Positions 44,260 to 54,240 are shown, counted from the stretch's first letter. The stretch is 64,000 nt of DNA from Anniella stebbinsi (GCA_029215795.1 JARDYH010000003.1:10876001-10940000), one strand, 5' to 3'. Translations and numbers: made by a program. The notes: generated by a model not told the origin, from the sequence alone.

Positions 44260-45762
44260 TCAAAGACGTCGTTTCGCTGTCTGATCCTGCCTGCGTGTCT
44301 TGGTGTACCTATTGGAAGCTTTCCGAGGTTGGGAGGAGGACTGCGGCTGTTGTTGCTGGAAACGCTGGGAACGATCTAGCTGTCGCCTAGGTTGGTACTG
44401 GAACGGCCGATACCAGCGTCGCGGACGAGATTGCTGCTGCATTTGTTGCTGCGCAGGTGCGCTCATCTTGCGAGCCGTGACTTTTGATTTATGGATGACA
44501 TCCATCGTATTGTCCGTGGACGCATGAAACAGTCCTTCACCGTCAAACGGTAGATCTTCAATGCGTGTTTTAGTCTCGGATGGCAACGTGGATGAACGTA
44601 GCCACGCATGGCGACGCAATGCGATCGCCCCTGCCAGAGCTTTGGCTGCACAATCCGTTTGGTGGTTTGCAGTTGTTAGTTGCTGTCTAGACAGTCTGGT
44701 TGCCTCCGCTTGGAACACTCGAGCCAGCTCACGTTGGTCGTCTGGGAGATAATCTGTTAATGTAGAAATTTTCTCCCAGAGAAAGAGTTGGTACCTGGCC
44801 ATGGTAGCTTGATAATTTGCCACTTTGAAGCCTAACGTTGCTGACGAGTAAATACGGCGCCCAAATGCATCCAATTTCCTCCCCTCCCTGTCAACAGGGG
44901 TAGAATGGCTTATCGAAGTGGAGTGAAGAGAAGGAATCGGTGATGATGCCGGGCGAGCAGGTGTCGATGTCGAATGCGTCCTCACTGGTACCGAAGGTTG
45001 TTGCGCCGGTATCGAAGCTGTCGACATCGGCATCGCTGACGGCTCCATTCGCCTCGACGTCGAAGATGCTGATTTTCGACTCGAGATCGAAGCCGGCTTC
45101 GGAGGGTGCTTCTTCGACATCGAAGGATGTCTCGGTGTCGACAACTTCGTCGATGTCGATGGGCGCTTTGAAGTCGACGGGATGTCTATATCCGATGCCG
45201 CCGGCCGCTTCGAGGCCGAAGATCGTTCATCCCTCGATGTCGAGTGCTTTTTTGACGTCGTTGCGGCGTCTGATGAGTGTGTCGATGCCGAGAGTTGCTT
45301 CGGGGCCGACGATAACGGCTTTGACTTTGCTGATTTAGATTTAGTTTTTCCGGTCTTCTTCAACCCGGTTGCCTTTTTGGGTGCTTTTTGCACAAGCCGT
45401 GGCAAGGGTGCCTCTGCCGCTTCCCCCATAGAGGGCGAGCAGGGAGATGCCGGTTGAGAGCGATTTAGAGGCGTCCGCCTACGCTCACCGGAGATAGACT
45501 GTTCCGCATCCGAATCCAACGGACGTGGAGAACAGGAAAGCTGGCGAGGTCGATCAACCGCCGATAGGGCCTTACTCCATAACAGACTACGAAGTCTGTC
45601 AGCCCTATTTCTTCTGGTTTGGCGGGAAAAGGTCATGCAATGCGGGCAAGAGTCTACGACATGCCCTTCCCCCAAACATATGAGGCACAAAGAATGTCCA
45701 TCCGTAAGGGTTAATTTGGCCCTACAACGGGAACAATGTTTAAATAGCGCAGACTGCGCCAT
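44260..45762 (-). CDS. DIRS Gag-like protein, 500 aa
   Basis: I start at the ATG at 45762 (G at -3 and G at +4) rather than the TTG five codons upstream. The N-terminus is a zinc-binding cluster: CSRC (C10, C13), H23, CLIC (C26, C29), H34, CPHC (C39, C42). A Ser/Thr/Lys/Pro-rich low-complexity middle follows (about 140-290). The C-terminal half has the conserved DIRS Gag core: RKLDAFGRRIYSS, VANYQATMARYQ, LRRHAWLRSSTLP and IEDLPFDGEGLF (about 295-412), and then a Gln/Arg-rich basic tail (RPRRWYRPFQYQPRRQ...). The protein probably packages element RNA. It ends at TGA followed by C (44262-44260, then CTC). The next frame-sharing ORF is YR. Confidence 0.9.
   Translation of the reverse strand: MAQSALFKHCSRCRAKLTLTDGHSLCLICLGEGHVVDSCPHCMTFSRQTRRNRADRLRSLLWSKALSAVDRPRQLSCSPRPLDSDAEQSISGERRRTPLNRSQPASPCSPSMGEAAEAPLPRLVQKAPKKATGLKKTGKTKSKSAKSKPLSSAPKQLSASTHSSDAATTSKKHSTSRDERSSASKRPAASDIDIPSTSKRPSTSTKLSTPRHPSMSKKHPPKPASISSRKSASSTSRRMEPSAMPMSTASIPAQQPSVPVRTHSTSTPARPASSPIPSLHSTSISHSTPVDREGRKLDAFGRRIYSSATLGFKVANYQATMARYQLFLWEKISTLTDYLPDDQRELARVFQAEATRLSRQQLTTANHQTDCAAKALAGAIALRRHAWLRSSTLPSETKTRIEDLPFDGEGLFHASTDNTMDVIHKSKVTARKMSAPAQQQMQQQSRPRRWYRPFQYQPRRQLDRSQRFQQQQPQSSSQPRKASNRYTKTRRQDQTAKRRL
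44960..45310 (-). repeat. TCGA-rich imperfect repeat inside the DIRS gag ORF
   Basis: The DNA is dense in TCGA, TCGAAG and ATCGA units (for example GTCGATGTCGATG and GTCGACATCGGCATCG). It encodes the STSKR/PSTSK/ASSTSRR low-complexity part of Gag. No fixed period is clear, so it is a slipping, short-unit repeat. The many intact CpGs are a sign of youth. Confidence 0.75.
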
Positions 45763-45777
45763 AACTTCTAAGGACAA

Positions 45778-45964
45778 ATGTCCGACTAAAACTATTAAGT
45801 AACTATATATATTTTTTTTTTATTTTTTTTTATATCTCAACAATACTAACAATATACTAACACTAAGCTAACCTAGAAACTATTTTATTCTATTTTTAGA
45901 AAAACTACGAACGGAACAGATCCGGAGAAGTCTCCCGCGAGGCTAACAGCTAAGCGGTCGAAGA
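45778..45964 (-). promoter_or_regulatory. DIRS 5' leader with an AT-rich run
   Basis: Lies between the 5' ITR and the Gag ATG. It contains a TATATATA and long A/T runs (45795-45835). It probably holds the 5' untranslated leader; promoter function is inference only. Confidence 0.4.
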
Positions 45965-46124
45965 AGAACTGAGGTAGGGCGGGACCCAGAGCATGCGCAA
46001 TGGATGGTGGGGGAGGGGTTCCCGCCAAAAAAGCACTAAGCTAGCTAGTGAAGTTTCCCGATTGGGGCTCGGCGCCGGTGCGGAGCCCATATGTGTGATG
46101 CACAGAGACCACGAAGAAGAACTA
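45965..46124 (-). repeat. DIRS 5' inverted terminal repeat (right side)
   Basis: Partner of 40938-41099. The core 'GGGGCTCGGCGCCGGTGCGG' and the 'CGGGACCCAGAGCATGCGCA' block are identical in inverse. The terminal variant CACGAAGAAGAA (end at 46121) is the one copied in the ICR. Confidence 0.92.
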
Positions 46125-46204
46125 CCCTACATGTCCATCACCGAGGAAGGTATTAAACTATTTTCTTTCACATGTGTCACTCGCATGTAGGAAGTAGCAC
46201 AATC

Positions 46205-46345
46205 TTCCATGACCTAATACCTTCCACACTGTTTGACTATGACTCCCATCATCCATGGCCAGCAAGGCCATTGACCATCCTTGCTGGGAACAATGGCAAT
46301 TGTAGTACAGCATATCTGAAGGGCACCAAGTTGGGGAAAGTGGAA
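46205..46345 (+). mobile_element. Fold-back MITE, 'CCTCCAGATG' family, diverged
   Basis: 'ATGACTCCCATCATCCATGG', the inverse 'CAATGGCAATTGTAGTACAG' and the end 'GGGCACCAAGTTGGGGAAAG' are present. It is the right-hand neighbour of the DIRS element. Confidence 0.65.
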
Positions 46346-46617
46346 ACAGTGTGTAAACAGGCCCACGTGACAGGTTCACCAGAATCTTCTCATAAAAACT
46401 GAATTCTCTCCTTCTTACATAACAGCTACTTTTACTACCTCATGAGAGAAGACAATATTCCTCTGAACTTCAAGAAGCATCTTGCATCGTAGGGCCAATT
46501 CAAACAAACAAATGGGTGCAAAGGGAACAATGTTGGAACACCATCTACACAGACTCCGGAGCAAGAGAGGAAATCAGGGAGAAGAGGTATATATACAGAA
46601 GGTATTAGGTGCTTAAT

Positions 46618-46702
46618 TAGTTAATACTGCCAAAGCTATTTGGCTATTGGGCAGTATAGAAATGTGATTAACTAATAAATAAATAAATAAATAAATAAAT
46701 AA
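46618..46702 (-). repeat. Dispersed-repeat end with (AAAT)n tail
   Basis: The inverse of the 'ATTTCTATACTGCCCAATA' block seen at 10.87 kb, followed by about seven AAAT units. Confidence 0.75.
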
Positions 46703-48327
46703 TACTATGAATGGTTGTGTATATACCTTTTTTATTACATTACATATCTTGTTCCGATCAACGTTATATTGTGAAGCAGAACGTTAAGAGGGGAACTATC
46801 AGTTCCCCTCCTCACTGGATCTACTTCATAGGTGCATCAACATAGATTATGACTCTTCAGGTATTATAAAGGGGGGGGGGTGCTTGGCAGGTTTTTCTTC
46901 CTTCCCTTACCAGTATTCACAGCACCCACTGGCAAATAGGTGTTTAGGACTATCTGAACACGGGGCCCACAAATCCTTGTACCATGGTCTCAGCTAGGAG
47001 AACCCTTTTCCTCTCTGGCAAGGACTTCCAAAGGTAAGTGAGGCATGAGTAAGACCTGTCTCCTACACTCCTCCTGAGCTTAGAACTCAGGAGAAAGAGG
47101 ATGGTACACTGCACTCACCACTTCTCTTCCTGATCAGGGGTAGCCATGACAGAGAGAATCACCCATCCTCCTCCTTCTCTTGAGCTTGGAGCTTGTCTGT
47201 GACCTCATACTGGGGGCTGCAAGGGCAATCCTTGTGCTTCCAAAGCCCAGCCAATTACGAAGGGAATAATCAAATTTTGGCATTGTCTGATATGCTACCA
47301 CGTTGAGGAGAGAAATAAAGCTTAGCCCATATTTCCTTACATTAAATAAGGCATCAGTAACAGATGCAGTGATAGACAAGGCACTCAACTTTTTCTGCCT
47401 AGAAAGACTGAAATAGTTCTAACAAAGTCACACAAGACTCAATATAAAACCAATAGTAAAAAAAAATAGTATCTATTGTTATGTTCACCCCACTTCTGAG
47501 TGATAAGAAGTTTCCAAGTCTACTGAAGTCATCTCCAGGCTCAGAATGATGAAAGTAGTATTCCCACATCTGGATGCACAAGGCTGATTTAGGGACTGCA
47601 CCTGCTCTTCCACAGTCACAACACAATAGAAAAAAGGCCACAAGTATCCAACGGTTTATCTTCAAATGAAAATTAAACCCGGTAACACTGAACTTCTTCC
47701 CCCTTTGGTAGCCCATAACAAAATAATGCCAATAGTTAAATTCTACGTTTATATTAGGTATAATACAATACCATGTTGACAGTTTTTTTCTGAAACGCTC
47801 TAATCTACCCTTTAAGTTCTCCTGTTCAATATATCCAACAAATTTACATTTCATTTAGCTCTACATGGCAGAGGCAGCAATAGTGAATACAACACAGAGC
47901 CAAAGCCAGAAATAACAATGTTGTTCAACAGCTTTGAGTAATGCATAGAGAATCATTTGCAAAACCCTACTGAAATTAGTTTGATAAAATGATGCATCCA
48001 AAAGATACATCCCTTAGGAGTTCCTCAGATGAAAGCCATAAAAATCATCCCCCGCAGCCCTATCAACTCAACAACCAACACCACCACTCACTTTTAGACA
48101 ATATTACTCAAGCTGTGGTTTGTTGAATCCATATATCAGACTTAGGAAAGGGAGAGAAGCGCCCAACTTTTATTCACAACTTGTAAGTATCAAGAACCAT
48201 TTCAAAAGACTAGAATATTTTTGTGGTTCTTATTCGATCAAAAGCCAATGAAGAGTAGTGTCTAAGCAACTGAGGTTTGAATCAGGAAATCCCCAAATGG
48301 AATCTCATATCTGCCATTAACTCACTA
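46703..48327. other. No recognisable gene
   Basis: Unclassified. The 151-codon frame at 47399-47854(-) is open but aromatic-rich without a domain, and I regard it as chance. A GT-type donor-like CAAAGGTAAGTG at 47028-47039 has no supporting exon. Confidence 0.4.
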
Positions 48328-48436
48328 AGGATGCTATCTTATGCATGTTTAGGCAGAAAAAAATCCTACAACTCCCAGCATTCCCCAGCCAGCAGGACTT
48401 TCTTCTGTCTAAATATGCATAGGATTGTGTCCTAGG
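48328..48436. mobile_element. Palindromic MITE, possibly two families nested
   Basis: 'ATGCTATCTTATGCATGTTT' is mirrored by 'AAATATGCATAGGATTGTGT'. The centre 'CTACAACTCCCAGCATTCCC' belongs to the other fold-back family. Confidence 0.55.
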
Positions 48437-48699
48437 TGGAATAATTCAAGCCGCTCATTCTCAGGAGCACCTGTAATATGTTGGGGGGGGGGGTTATCCT
48501 TGACTGCAGGATGTACTTGTCAGTTATAAGGGTTACAATAAGATAATACATGTTATTTATTTTTATTTAAGGCATTTATATACTGCCTTTCATATCACCA
48601 TCTCAGGGCAGATTAAAATACAAATAATGTATGTGAAGCGCTTTGAACATCCAAAAGCGCAATATAAATGCTAAAATTTATTACCATCCTAGAAGGCCA

Positions 48700-48782
48700 A
48701 GGCTGTAATCCTATGTACATTTTATTTGAAAGTAAGTTATATCCAAACTTGTGAACAAATATGCTTAGGATTGAAGTGCACA
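48700..48782. mobile_element. Palindromic MITE, 'TAAGTCCCATTGA' family, diverged
   Basis: 'AGGCTGTAATCCTATGTACA', 'GAAAGTAAGTTATATCCAAA' and the inverse end 'ATGCTTAGGATTGAAGTGCA'. Confidence 0.5.
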
Positions 48783-49624
48783 TGTTCTAATAACATGCAG
48801 TACGCGGCAGGGGGAACCCTCTATAAATCAGTCAACAAAGTAATTTCAAGGATTGCAAACCACTATTAACTTCCACATATTGACACTGAAAAGCAAAGTA
48901 GTTCTGTCAGAAGTAAACGAATCAGTGAAAATTTTGGATTTTGTTTCACTTTAATCCAATTCAAACAGACAGCAAAGAAAGCAGGTTTGTTGCTCTCCTT
49001 ATACATCACCGTTCTTCAATGTCCTTCTGAAAAAAAGACATGAACGAGACAAAATTACCCACTTTCACATCCTCCAGAAACATGAAGGTAACCACACAAT
49101 TCCATCTGTCACAGTTTGTTAGCAAGATCAAATACTCCATTGCATGCAAATGTCTGACGATATTTAATCTAAGACATAATAGGACTCAGCTACCACAAGG
49201 AGGACATCAGCCTTACTTAACCACTGGAAGAAACTCAGATTCATTAGGCACACAGAGCAGCAGACAGCAGTAATAAATCTTGCCTACTAAAGTGTGCATT
49301 TTATTTTATCCAATAAAACCCTGATGCATTAAGAAACATTATTGTCAAAAGACTTCCCTTTAAATACATTGTCTACTAAGCTCTTAGTAGACAATGGAAG
49401 TTTATCTTTCAACAGTAATTCAAATGCTACCATCAACTGTATTAGACTATAAGGAAAGAAAAAATTGAGGGAAGCGGTGAAAAGTTGTGGGTTTTATCTA
49501 ACCTCAAAGAAAAGAAAAAGATAGTTCCACTGAATGTTCTGAAATAGGACACAGATGCTGTAGCATCTGTCCAATATTCTGGAAAGGAGACTACTGGAAA
49601 GCTGATGTAAGGGCAGGACATACA
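48783..49624. other. No recognisable gene
   Basis: Unclassified AT-rich DNA up to the Helitron-like end. Around 49368-49394 there is a short inverted repeat (TTGTCTACTAAGCTCTTAGTAGACAA). Confidence 0.45.
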
Positions 49625-50155
49625 TCTCTACCTATAAAACTGAAAGTATGTGTGTGGAATGTATGTCCAGAAATGTTTACCCACTTCCAGATGAGTTAAA
49701 AACTTGAAATTGGGCACGCTAATAGGTCTGGATGTACAATGTACCTAAAAACATGAAATTTTGGGTTTTAAGTATTTTTTAATATTTATTTTAAAAAACT
49801 AGGATTATGCCTACAACTCCCAGCATGCCTTGGGTGGAGGTCAGACTTGCCAGCTTTTGGCAGCCATTGTGAGTATGTGGGCGGATGGCCACTGTGTGCA
49901 TTTCATAACCCAGTCTCCTAAGGTTGATCTCGAACAGTCAACCCAATTCCAAATAAAAGGAAACAACCCATGTAAATGGGCTGCGTCCATTTGTGGTGCC
50001 TCCTCCCACCCAATGTGTATGGTTTTAAAATTGTAACTACATACAACTGCATGACTTTGAGTGGCTGAACTCTGGACATGCTCAAAGGCAACCCATCCTG
50101 ATATCACTGTTTTCTCAGAATCTGGGAGAAGTGTGTGCGCAGGCTCACCCTCAAG

Positions 50156-50178
50156 AGGGAGGGAGGGAGGGAGGGAGG
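50156..50178 (+). repeat. (GGGA)n short tract
   Basis: About five to six GGGA units inside the Helitron-like element. Confidence 0.9.
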
Positions 50179-50805
50179 CACTCTGTGCATGCCCAGAAAT
50201 AGGTCCAATGAAGAGGGCAAGTGCCTGGCCCAGACCAAGCCCTTCAGTACAGGGTCCTAATGGAGCACTTGGTGGGCAAGAAACACAGGCCAAGGCAGTC
50301 TTTGCAGTACTTGACCAGAGCTGGACATATCCATTGATGAACAATTACTTCCCCTCCTTGGCGATGCTACTTCCCGATGCTCTATCAAGGAGCAGCATCG
50401 GCAACGAGAAGAGGGAAGTACCTCTCAGAGGATGCAGGCACCTGTGGGCATGTTGGAGGTGTAGTACTGGCATGCAGAGTGGCTGATTTTAAAAAAAAAC
50501 ATGGGTTAGCAAACCAGGTCACTGAATGCAAACCAAATCACTATCTCTCAATCCTAACTCACTGTCTTAGTTCTTCTTCTACCTGACTTTCTCCAACTGC
50601 CACTGACCCCACCCACCATTCCATTCTAGCCCCAGCTATCAGTCATTCCTCCATTCACTCTTCTGTTTCAATGGTATAATCAGGTTTTTACATAAAAATA
50701 ATGATCTTTATTCAGTAATTCCTATATATGTCTTGGAATGTTATGGTTTAGTTATAACAGGAAAAAAACACAGCATAAAACATCTCATCAAGTTATAAGG
50801 CCTTG

Positions 50806-50874
50806 GATGATGATGATGACGATGATGATGATGATGATGATAATAATAATAATAATAACAACAACAACAACAAC
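50806..50874 (+). repeat. Compound (GAT)n(AAT)n(AAC)n microsatellite
   Basis: Three trinucleotide types follow one another: about 12 GAT, 6 AAT and 7 AAC units. It lies inside the Helitron-like element. Confidence 0.95.
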
Positions 50875-51676
50875 TTGGCACTGAAAAACCATTAATACAG
50901 TCACTAGGCAAGCTTGCCTGGGACAAAGAAATCCATAAGCAGAGTGCCACAACTAAGAAGGCCCACTCTCCACACCTAAGATGGTGTTCAAAGATTAATA
51001 CGTTATTCAGAGACATAGGCTTATGCCTACAGCTCTCAGCATGCCTTGAGTGAAAGGGAAGACCTATCGGACTTTGGCCACCATCATCTGGAAGTGGTTC
51101 GCCATCCTGGGCCTGAAGGGAGAGCGCCTGGGGCCAGATGCCTCGTTTGCTAAGCACCATCGGGAGCAGGAAGGAAGAAGTGTGCAGTTCCAGGCCCCTC
51201 ACCGATGGCAACGACCAAGCTAACCATCAGTCAATCAGGCTGGTGGCTCCCTCACAGCCTACCTGCGGTGTGGACTAGCTCGGCCAGACTTCACTTTCCA
51301 TGAGTCTCAGCAGCACGATTCCCATTGGGAAAGTTGGGCACTGCGGTGAAAAGCATGCCGGGAGTTGTTGGGGGGGGGGGTTCTGTGGGGACAAGGAAAA
51401 CCTTGGTGGCGGCTTCAAGGCAGCCCTGGCCATGCATCAGGGGTGAGAGAGGGGGGGAGGGGAAGAAACGCATTTAATTCATTTTAAAGTTACCTCACAG
51501 GCCTAGCACCAGCCTACCTTGCAGGGTTGTCATGCAGGTGAGAGAGAAAAGGAAACAAATTTAATTCGTTTAAAAGTTAACTCACAGGCTTAGCACTGGC
51601 CTACTACTTTAATAAGGTGATTACCTCGCAGACATATATCTTAGGGGTCCCATGCAACGCCAGGTATATCAGCTAG

Positions 51677-53380
51677 TATTGACAAATAAAAACTACTATA
51701 GCCGATGGACAAATTTACACAAGTCACAGCCACAGTTCAGCATTCAGAGTGTCCTCCACCCACTACTTCTATTAGAAGGCACAGGGATGGCAAGCTGTAT
51801 AGCTGTCATCGTTTCAATTAAGATCTACCAATTCAACATGTAGATTCAAGCACTGTGCATAGCATAAGGCTTGCTACACCACTACATCTAAATAAAGTGA
51901 GTTAAGTCTATCGTATATGAGGCATTAATGCAACGCTTGCGACAGATCTGAAGCAAAGGGAGGTCTAAATTCAGATTCTTTCATCAAGAATGCCAAATTC
52001 TATAGTATGAATAGATTTTCCAGGCTACTGTATTCTTGCTTGTTTTTTCATGATTTATCCATTTTATCTTGTAAAGTGACTGTACAGTTTTAGAGAAAAG
52101 CAACAATAGATATGTCTGTAAGCCTTGAAGTTTCTAATGGCTGAATAGTACTTATCTATGCACCTTACAAAGCCTAGACTGTTTAATAGCTGCTTGCCGA
52201 ACACAATGCAGATGGGTTTAACATGCACATACACAAGGACACCGAAAATCTCCAGCTATCAATCACCCCTAACATTCTGCAAAAAAAAAACTCCTTGTCT
52301 GAAACACTGCTGACAAACTAAGCAGGCTTTCAAAGGGGCCACTGAAACATCAGACGACAGTGACTGCATTCAACAAGTTTCTCATGCAGCAGATTCAAGT
52401 ACACTGTTCAAACAAAAGCACTTTGTTATAGACAGACATGTATCACACCAGCAAGCTAGAAATCAAAGGAAAGCACTGGTCATTCCATAAATCTAGTTAT
52501 TTATTAGAAGTATTTCTATACTGCCCTTCAATCATATTCTCATGATTTTGAACATCTTTAAATCCTTTTTATGCACTAATAGCTGCCACATGTTTATTAT
52601 AGCTTTTTAAAATAAGCCATTTTCAATATGTTTGCAACTGGCCGGTACATGAAACTATACACACATTCCACAGAAATTTGACTACACAATATAGGAATAT
52701 TCACAAATGATCATTTAAACAACTGACATAAGGTTTGCCTGAACAAAGAGAAGACATTTTAAAAACAAATGCCATGGCCAATAGAGAAATCCTGCTGGAA
52801 TTACTTGTAAACATGGTGCCAGTTGCCCCATAACTTCCATTTCCTCTTTTAATCAATGTGGTTGAACAAAGAGGACATACACTTAGGAACACTGAAAAGC
52901 CACAGAAAATATTTAAGTAAAAATCAATTACCATAGCTAAAAATAGCTACAAGACATTTCACATGGCCTTCTAAAACAAGAGCAAGAAATACGCATTTGA
53001 AGACTGAAATAACTGTGTGGCCATGAATTATTCAACAAAGAGATAGGAAATATTCTACCACTCTGCAGAGCTCATGTATTGCCACATACACATAAACAAA
53101 CATGGTGGTTACTCCCTAGTTCATTTCAAGGACCATGGTAAGCACACTGAAGGTCTTCGCATCAGAACACGTCCTGGTATCATAAGGAGAGAATATGGAC
53201 AACTCACATCCACATACCCCAGTCTATGTGCCAGATCCTAGCTAAATATTATGGGTTGGGGCTACAAAATCACACTAGGTCAGACTTTATGCATCTAGCT
53301 GAGTACTGTCTACTCTGACAGAGGCTTACTGGGTTCTTAGGCAGGGGTCAATAATATCAGCTGCAACTAATTCCTTTTAA
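51677..53380. other. No recognisable gene
   Basis: Unclassified AT-rich DNA. A 'TTATTTATTAGAAGTATTTC / TATACTGCCCTTCAATCA' dispersed-repeat scrap lies at 52497-52535. Confidence 0.4.
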
Positions 53381-53453
53381 CTGGAGATGCTAGGGATTGA
53401 ACATGGAATTGCCTACCTGCAAATCACATGCTCGTCCACTGAACTACAAAAAA
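53381..53453 (-). mobile_element. tRNA-Ala-derived SINE head
   Basis: The inverse of the head: 'GGAGATGCTAGGGATTGAAC' is the complement of the B box and acceptor partner, and 'CGTCCACTGAACTAC' that of the A box. Only the tRNA-like part is kept (about 73 bp), so it could be taken for a tRNA pseudogene. Confidence 0.65.
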
Positions 53454-53869
53454 TCCCTTGTCACAGGGAAGCCCTTTTCAGCCACTCAGCTATAGTCAAC
53501 ATAATGTGTGATTTTATATGGTTAGAGCTACTACATACTAGGCGTATAGATGACACTACCCATTTTCAGTATTAGACTCCTATCCATGTCACCTAAACAT
53601 ATATTTTTTTCCTCTGGTCAGGTTTCCATTCAGTTTCTATGGTTTTTATAGCACCCAGTAGACTAGCTACTAAATAATTGTTGAACAGTCATAATAGCAG
53701 CAGGGCTTCAGGTAGTTTTCCAAGTAAAATTGGTGTTTTACATTTTTTTTCAAATGGGGAACTTCAGTATTTCATTTTCAGATGGGCATTTTCAAGTAAA
53801 CCTAGAAACATACTGGCAGCTATTTGCAGCTGGTACAATAAAAGTGTCGCATGATCCAACCACTTAGCA

Positions 53870-54100
53870 CCTACCAGCATTTGAAGGACCACATTTTCTG
53901 CTAATGAAGTCTCCAAACTGTTTTAAAAGCAGACCCACATAGAGTGCATTGCAGGAACCCTGCCCTGATGTCACTACTAAAACATGCACAACTGTAGCAA
54001 CAACTGAAGATAGGAGTGCAGTGCTCTTAAAAAGGCTCTTAAAAAGCACGCCTGGCCCAGTTAGTACTGAATCCAGGAGAACTTCCAAACTTTGTCTTGG
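53870..54100 (-). mobile_element. Old L2 LINE RT fragment
   Basis: The minus frame gives VLVVTSGQGSCNALYVGLLLKQFG, matching the 'LVTSRLDFCNALYIGLP' block of the L2 copy at 29.7 kb. It is more diverged and lacks the catalytic part. Confidence 0.55.
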
Positions 54101-54141
54101 TCCTTCAGGGGACTGGTTTCAACTCTCCATCCAAGTAGTCA

Positions 54142-54240
54142 CTTTCCCCTTGGAACTGACAGTTATATAGGCTCAGGGCTTCTCTTCTACTCCTCTTCTG
54201 TCTTCAAGTGGCAGAAAGGGCTGGAAGGTGGGATTAGGGT
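54142..54240 (+). repeat. Unclassified repeat, partner of 57.7-57.9 kb
   Basis: 'CCCCTTGGAACTGACAGTTA' to 'AAAGGGCTGGAAGGTGGGAT' reappears in inverse orientation at about 57745-57880. Family unknown. Confidence 0.6.

Larger units (their letters stand above)
40913..46121 (-). mobile_element. Complete DIRS-type tyrosine-recombinase retrotransposon
   Basis: An element of about 5.2 kb in minus orientation with every DIRS hallmark: inverted terminal repeats (ITRs), a Gag-like ORF, an RT/RNase H/methyltransferase-like ORF, a tyrosine recombinase (YR) ORF and an internal complementary region (ICR) near the 3' end. The ends are set by the ICR, which joins antiparallel copies of both termini. Boundaries are good to about 3 bp. 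No target-site duplication is visible, as expected for recombinase-mediated integration. CpG dinucleotides are abundant, in contrast to the AT-rich flanks, and no nonsense change breaks the enzyme domains, so the copy looks young. The DIRS family is known from amphibians, fish, reptiles and other eukaryotes; that this copy is active is only inference. Confidence 0.93.
49625..51676 (+). mobile_element. Helitron-like element, non-autonomous
   Basis: The 5' end reads A|TCTCTACCTATAAAACTGAA, the TC start and TATAAAACTG text of vertebrate Helitrons. The 3' end reads CAACGCCAGGTATATCAG-CTAG|T, the CTRR end. Together they give insertion between A and T with no duplication, as rolling-circle elements do. 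Within 2052 bp there is no RepHel protein. The minus frame 49841-50344 (167 codons) is open but without motifs. Internal near-duplicates (49807/51023 'CTACA.CTC.CAGCATGCCTT'; 51484/51575) show rearrangement. I infer a non-autonomous copy, possibly with captured DNA, or two joined copies. Confidence 0.62.

Noticed and set aside
44940..45457. Plus-strand frames of 91-132 codons opposite gag
   Set aside because: Antisense shadows of the TCGA-rich gag tract. The minus-strand Gag explains the openness.
47399..47854. 151-codon minus-strand frame
   Set aside because: Aromatic and Leu-rich translation of AT-rich DNA, no motif. Likely chance.
49841..50344. 167-codon minus-strand frame inside the Helitron-like element
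   Set aside because: I looked for Rep (HUH) and helicase motifs and saw none. The frame is mostly the translation of GC-richer noncoding sequence.
53381..53453. A tRNA gene on the minus strand
   Set aside because: It has A- and B-box-like text but matches the SINE heads elsewhere in the window, and the stems are mismatched.
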